A stretch of DNA of 64,000 nt from an uncultured Agathobaculum sp. (lineage in GTDB: Bacteria; Bacillota; Clostridia; Oscillospirales; Butyricicoccaceae): contig NZ_CALWJK010000001.1 of assembly GCF_944380975.1 (NCBI RefSeq), positions 62,001 through 126,000 on the forward strand. The letters are read 5' to 3'. Under the pieces are notes generated by a model. That model ran no database searches and had not been told where the DNA came from. It saw only the letters and a list, made by a program, of their open reading frames with translations. Position 1 is the first letter of the stretch, and every line of letters begins with the position of its first letter. Made by a program: the position numbers and the translations under genes. Of the stretch, positions 60,406 through 64,000 are shown in pieces.

Positions 60406-61181
60406 TTACGATAGAGAGCCGCCAGAACAGCGCGCTGCGGCATCTGGCGCGGCTGGGACGGGAGCGGAAATACCGCCGCAGCACGGAGGAAATGTTGTGT
60501 GAGGGCGAGAAGATGCTCGAGGAGGCGCTGCGTTCGGGTGCGCAGCCCGGCGTGCTGCTGGTGCGCGAGCGGGCAAAGGACAGCCTGCCAGACGGTCTGT
60601 TGGAACGCGCCGCGCAGGCGGGCGCCGCGCTTTACTGCGCGCCGGACGCGCTGTTCGAACTTGCCAGTGATGTGGAAACACCGCAAAACGTGATTTTCTC
60701 CTGCAAGCAGCCGTGCTGGATGGCAGATGCACTGGACGGCAAAGCACAGGTGCTGCTGCTGGACGGTTTACAGGACCCGGGCAACCTTGGCACGATTTTA
60801 CGCACCGCGGAAGCGTTCGCGCTCGGTGCCGTTGTATTGTGCGAGGGCTGCGCCGATCCGTTTGCCCCCAAGGTCGTGCGCTCGACCATGGGCGCGGTGT
60901 TCCGCCTGCCATGCGTGCGGCTGCCGCTGCAAGAGGCCGTCGACCGACTGCACGCGCAGGGCTTGCCGGTTTATGCAACCGCGCTGCATGCGGACAGTGT
61001 GCCGCTGGGTACGGTGCCGCTGGACCGTGCGGCGGTCATCATCGGCAGCGAAGGCCGCGGCGTGACGCCGCAGGCGATCGAAATGAGCGATCAGCGTGTC
61101 ATAATCCCGATGCATGGGCGCGCGGAATCGCTCAATGCAGGCGTCGCAGCGGCGATTGTGATTTATGAAATGACCAAGTGA
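60402..61181 (+). CDS. TrmH-family RNA 2'-O-methyltransferase
   Basis: A 259-residue SPOUT enzyme. N-terminal substrate domain (ITIESRQNSALRHLARLGRE), then motif 1 LLDGLQDPGNLGTILRTAEA, motif 2 IIGSEGRGVTPQAI and motif 3 IPMHGRAESLNAGVAAAIVI. Substrate is likely rRNA or tRNA but not decidable. A TTG at 60402 overlaps the ktrA stop (TTGA) and has GGTGGAG five bases upstream. It is transcribed with ktrA and dprA. Confidence 0.88.
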   Translation: MITIESRQNSALRHLARLGRERKYRRSTEEMLCEGEKMLEEALRSGAQPGVLLVRERAKDSLPDGLLERAAQAGAALYCAPDALFELASDVETPQNVIFSCKQPCWMADALDGKAQVLLLDGLQDPGNLGTILRTAEAFALGAVVLCEGCADPFAPKVVRSTMGAVFRLPCVRLPLQEAVDRLHAQGLPVYATALHADSVPLGTVPLDRAAVIIGSEGRGVTPQAIEMSDQRVIIPMHGRAESLNAGVAAAIVIYEMTK

Positions 61182-61194
61182 GGAGGCGTGCAGT

Positions 61195-62385
61195 ATGTCC
61201 TCAAGGCTGAGTTATGTGTGGCTTGCCACCCGGCGCGGCGTGAGCGCGGGGACGGCGGCGAGCTTGCTGCGCGCGTTCGGATCGCCTGAAGCGGTCTTTG
61301 CAGCCGACCGAGCGGCATTGACTACAGCAAGGGATTGCCCGCTGCGCAAGGTACAGGTGGATGCGCTGTGCGACAAAAATACGGAGGAAGCCGAGCGCAT
61401 TTTGGCGCAGTGCGCAAAAGACGGCATCCAGATCATCACACTTGGCGACAGCGCTTACCCCGATCGGCTGCGTGCGATTGAAAACCCGCCGATCGTGCTG
61501 TATGTACGCGGCAAATGGCCGGACTTTGATGTAATGCCCGGTATTGCTGTTGTGGGTACCCGCGAGGCGACGCCTTACGGTCTGAAAACTGCAGAACACA
61601 TCGGCAGTGTGCTGGCACGAGCCGGATTTATCACGGTCAGCGGTATGGCACTGGGTAACGACGGTGCGGCGCACCGCGGTGCGCTGCGGGCCGGCGGTCT
61701 GACGGTCGCTGTGCTGGCTGGCGGCGTGGATGTGTGTTATCCGCCGCAGCACCGCAGCCTGATGGGCGATATTCTGCTGTCCGGCGCGATCATCAGCGAA
61801 TACCCGCCCGGCACCGAGCCGCGCGGCGAGCATTACCACGCTCGCAATCGCATCATCAGCGGCCTTTCGGTTGCGACAGTGATCGTGGAAGCGCCGGGCT
61901 ACCGTTCTGGTGCGCTCATTACCGCGCGGGCGGCGCTCGATCAGGGACGCGATGTGTACGCCGTACCCGGCGCGCTGGACGCGCCGCAGTCGGCAGCCTG
62001 CAATGAACTGATCGAAAAGGGCGAAGCGGCGTTGCTGCGCAGTCCGGAAGCATTGGTGCGGACATACAGCGGACTGCTGCCGACGGCGCATAGCGAGTAC
62101 CGTGCGCCGCGAACTGTGCGAGTGCCCAAAAAGACACAAGCAGCACGCCCGGCACCGCAGAAAATCGAAAAAAAGATTGCATCATCATCCGGTATTCTGC
62201 CGGACAGTCTGAGCGGCGATGAGCGCCGCATCGCGGAGCTGGTGCAGCAGGGCGTGGGCACACCGGAGGATTTGATCGAGCGCTGCGGCCTGCCCGCGCC
62301 GCGCGTGATGAGCCTGATCACCATGCTCGAGATGGATGGTATTCTGCGCCGTGAAAAGGGCAGACTGGTGTTGGGCTGTCAGTAA
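61195..62385 (+). CDS. dprA: DNA processing protein DprA
   Basis: A 396-residue protein. SAM-like N-terminal region, Rossmann core with SGMALGNDGAAHRGALRAGG and LAGGVDVCYPPQHRSLMGDI, and the HARNRIISGLS and APGYRSGALITARAALDQGR motifs of DprA/Smf. A C-terminal winged helix (about 335-396) is present. DprA loads RecA on incoming single strands in natural transformation. AGGAGG precedes ATG 61195; topA follows. Confidence 0.94.
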   Translation: MSSRLSYVWLATRRGVSAGTAASLLRAFGSPEAVFAADRAALTTARDCPLRKVQVDALCDKNTEEAERILAQCAKDGIQIITLGDSAYPDRLRAIENPPIVLYVRGKWPDFDVMPGIAVVGTREATPYGLKTAEHIGSVLARAGFITVSGMALGNDGAAHRGALRAGGLTVAVLAGGVDVCYPPQHRSLMGDILLSGAIISEYPPGTEPRGEHYHARNRIISGLSVATVIVEAPGYRSGALITARAALDQGRDVYAVPGALDAPQSAACNELIEKGEAALLRSPEALVRTYSGLLPTAHSEYRAPRTVRVPKKTQAARPAPQKIEKKIASSSGILPDSLSGDERRIAELVQQGVGTPEDLIERCGLPAPRVMSLITMLEMDGILRREKGRLVLGCQ

Positions 62386-62428
62386 ATGAACCTCGGCTGC
62401 GTTCGGTGGCTGTTAACGGAGGAAATAT

Positions 62429-64000
62429 ATGTCGAAATTAGTCATCGTGGAGTCGCCTGCCAAGGCAAAAACCATTGGCAAGTATCTGGGGTCGGACTAT
62501 GTGGTCAAGGCCTCGATGGGGCATCTGCGCGATTTGCCGAAAAAGAAAATGAGCGTCGATATCGAGCACGATTTCAAGCCGGAATATGTGCCGATCGAGG
62601 GAAAAGATAAAATCATCAAAGAAATTCGCAGCGAAATCCGCAAAAGCGATTTCGTCTATCTCGCAACTGACCCTGACCGCGAGGGAGAAGCCATTTCGTG
62701 GCATATCAAAGAACTGTTCAAGCTCGGGGACAAGAATTCCAAGCGCGTCACCTTCAATGAGATCACCAAGCAGGCGGTCAAATACGGCATTGACAACCCG
62801 CGCGACATTGACATTGATCTGGTCAATGCGCAGCAGGCGCGCCGTATCCTTGACCGTATCGTGGGCTATGAGCTTTCGCCCTTCCTGTGGCGTAAGGTCA
62901 AGCGCGGCCTGAGTGCGGGACGCGTGCAGAGCGTCGCGACCCGTCTGGTTGTAGACCGCGAAAATGAGATCCGTGCGTTTGTTCCTGAGGAATACTGGAC
63001 GATCGAAGCGCTGCTGCAAACCGCGGATGGTGGTCAGTTCACCGCACGATATTACGGCGATGCGTCGGGCAAGGTTGAGCTGAAAAACGAGGAACAGGCA
63101 CAGACGGTGGTCAGCGCCGTGACCGGCAAGCCCTTTGTCGTGGGCGATATCAAGCGCGGTAAGAAGAAACGCAGCCCTGCGCCGCCGTTTATTACCTCGA
63201 CCCTCCAGCAGGAAGCCAGCCGCAAGCTCAATATGACACCGCGCCGCACGATGAGCATTGCGCAGGAGCTATACGAAGGTATCGAACTGGGCGAGTACGG
63301 TTTGACAGGTCTGATTACCTATATGCGTACCGACTCGCTGCGTCTGGCAGATGAAGCGACGGCTGCCGCTGCGGGCTTTATCCGTGGACGTTACGGTGAC
63401 CAGTATTACCCCGGCAAGCCGCGCGTGTTTAAGACCAAGGGCAATGCGCAGGACGCGCACGAAGCGATTCGCCCGTCGGATGTGAAGCTGCTGCCGGATG
63501 AGATTCGCCAGTATCTGACGCCCGACCAGTATAAGCTGTATAAGCTGATCTGGTCGCGCTTTGTCGCCTGCCAGATGGCGGACGCGCTGCTGGACACGGT
63601 TTCAGCGGATATCGTGTCCGAGGGTCAGGTGTTCCGCGCATCCGGCCACACGGTTGCGTTCCCGGGCTTCACTGCCGTTTACGAGGAAGGCACGGACGAC
63701 GAAAAGAAAGGCGACGCGGGCAAGCCGCTGCCGCGCTTTGATCAGGGCGATAAGCTGACGGTCGAAAAGCTCGACCCCGCGCAGCACTTCACGCAGCCGC
63801 CCGCGCGCTACACCGAAGCATCGCTCATCCGTGCGATGGAGGAACGCGGCATTGGTCGTCCGTCGACCTATGCGCCGACCATTTCGACCATTCTGGACCG
63901 CGACTATGTAACCAAGGAAAACCGCGCGCTGCGTCCGACGCCGCTGGGTGAGGGCGTGACCGGCCTGCTGGTCGACGAGTTTAAGTCGGTTGCGGACTAT
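62429..64000 (+). CDS. topA: DNA topoisomerase I (cut by window end)
   Basis: The first 524 residues of a type IA topoisomerase. Toprim motif VIVESPAKAKTIGKYLGSDY, acidic triad region TDPDREGEAISWH, active-site tyrosine Y298 in ITYMRTDSLRL, and AGRVQSVATRLV. It relaxes negative supercoils. ACGGAGG precedes ATG 62429. The order dprA-topA is common in Firmicutes. The C-terminal zinc-finger part lies outside the window. Confidence 0.96.
   Translation, partial: MSKLVIVESPAKAKTIGKYLGSDYVVKASMGHLRDLPKKKMSVDIEHDFKPEYVPIEGKDKIIKEIRSEIRKSDFVYLATDPDREGEAISWHIKELFKLGDKNSKRVTFNEITKQAVKYGIDNPRDIDIDLVNAQQARRILDRIVGYELSPFLWRKVKRGLSAGRVQSVATRLVVDRENEIRAFVPEEYWTIEALLQTADGGQFTARYYGDASGKVELKNEEQAQTVVSAVTGKPFVVGDIKRGKKKRSPAPPFITSTLQQEASRKLNMTPRRTMSIAQELYEGIELGEYGLTGLITYMRTDSLRLADEATAAAAGFIRGRYGDQYYPGKPRVFKTKGNAQDAHEAIRPSDVKLLPDEIRQYLTPDQYKLYKLIWSRFVACQMADALLDTVSADIVSEGQVFRASGHTVAFPGFTAVYEEGTDDEKKGDAGKPLPRFDQGDKLTVEKLDPAQHFTQPPARYTEASLIRAMEERGIGRPSTYAPTISTILDRDYVTKENRALRPTPLGEGVTGLLVDEFKSVADY

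Noticed and set aside
1..64000. CRISPR array, IS element or rRNA genes
   Set aside because: No regularly spaced repeats, transposase or rRNA seen anywhere in the window.

Overview
The window looks like chromosome from an anaerobic, motile, Gram-positive member of the Clostridia. Supporting signs are strong AGGAGG ribosome-binding sites, sigma-A promoters often with an extended -10, a flavodiiron protein, a thioredoxin reductase-like enzyme of unusual type, PTS sugar import, DUF4317 and DUF4830 proteins, and a rather high G+C for a Firmicute. A Butyricicoccus/Agathobaculum-like lineage (Oscillospirales) is my guess from overall feel, not a computed assignment.

Layout. 1-2.1 kb: the start of a glycogen branching enzyme, then an ECF sigma/anti-sigma pair behind two near-identical tandem promoters. 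2.1-11.3 kb: rlmD, a GGDEF/EAL signalling protein, mgtC, a LysR regulator, a thioredoxin/reductase-like/aminotransferase cluster, and queH. 11.3-20.1 kb: an 8.6 kb integrative element inserted in the 3' end of tRNA-Arg(CCG) and bounded by a 46-bp direct repeat. It carries an integrase with an embedded HTH insert, a repressor, small phage-like genes, a likely structured RNA, a ribbon-helix-helix regulator, and a cargo module made of a short terminated RNA followed by an Abi_2/AbiF-type HEPN protein. 20.2-25.6 kb: a membrane Ser/Thr kinase with an external C-type lectin domain plus its HTH partner, then a GT-C/GtrB/GtrA glycosylation operon. 25.7-30.4 kb: a recombination scar (truncated LysR joined to a truncated histidine kinase), an exported protein, a lipoprotein and a chemoreceptor. 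30.5-35.6 kb: a cellobiose-type PTS with GH4 6-phospho-glycosidase and an RpiR regulator. 35.7-47.3 kb: amidohydrolase, DUF4317, rlmB, a large apparently dead P-type ATPase-like protein, an EF-G paralogue, flavodiiron protein, DUF4830 and rsuA. 47.5-52.8 kb: a PucR/CdaR-type regulator followed by ftsE-ftsX-M23 hydrolase-S41 protease. 52.9-64 kb: greA-lysS, yaaA-helicase, then ktrB-ktrA-trmH-dprA-topA, the last cut by the window end.

How genes work together. FtsEX lies next to a secreted coiled-coil M23 hydrolase, the arrangement used to gate peptidoglycan cleavage from inside the cell. The PTS IIA/IIB/IIC components import and phosphorylate a beta-glucoside that the GH4 enzyme then splits, under RpiR control. 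KtrA/KtrB form a potassium uptake system. In the element, the likely defence cargo (AbiF with its RNA) sits beside the attachment site, distal to the integrase.

The most interesting items are the AbiF/ncRNA module and its carrier element, the kinase-lectin receptor, the pseudo-P-type ATPase, the tandem ECF promoters, and a second candidate structured RNA at about 16.9-17.06 kb.
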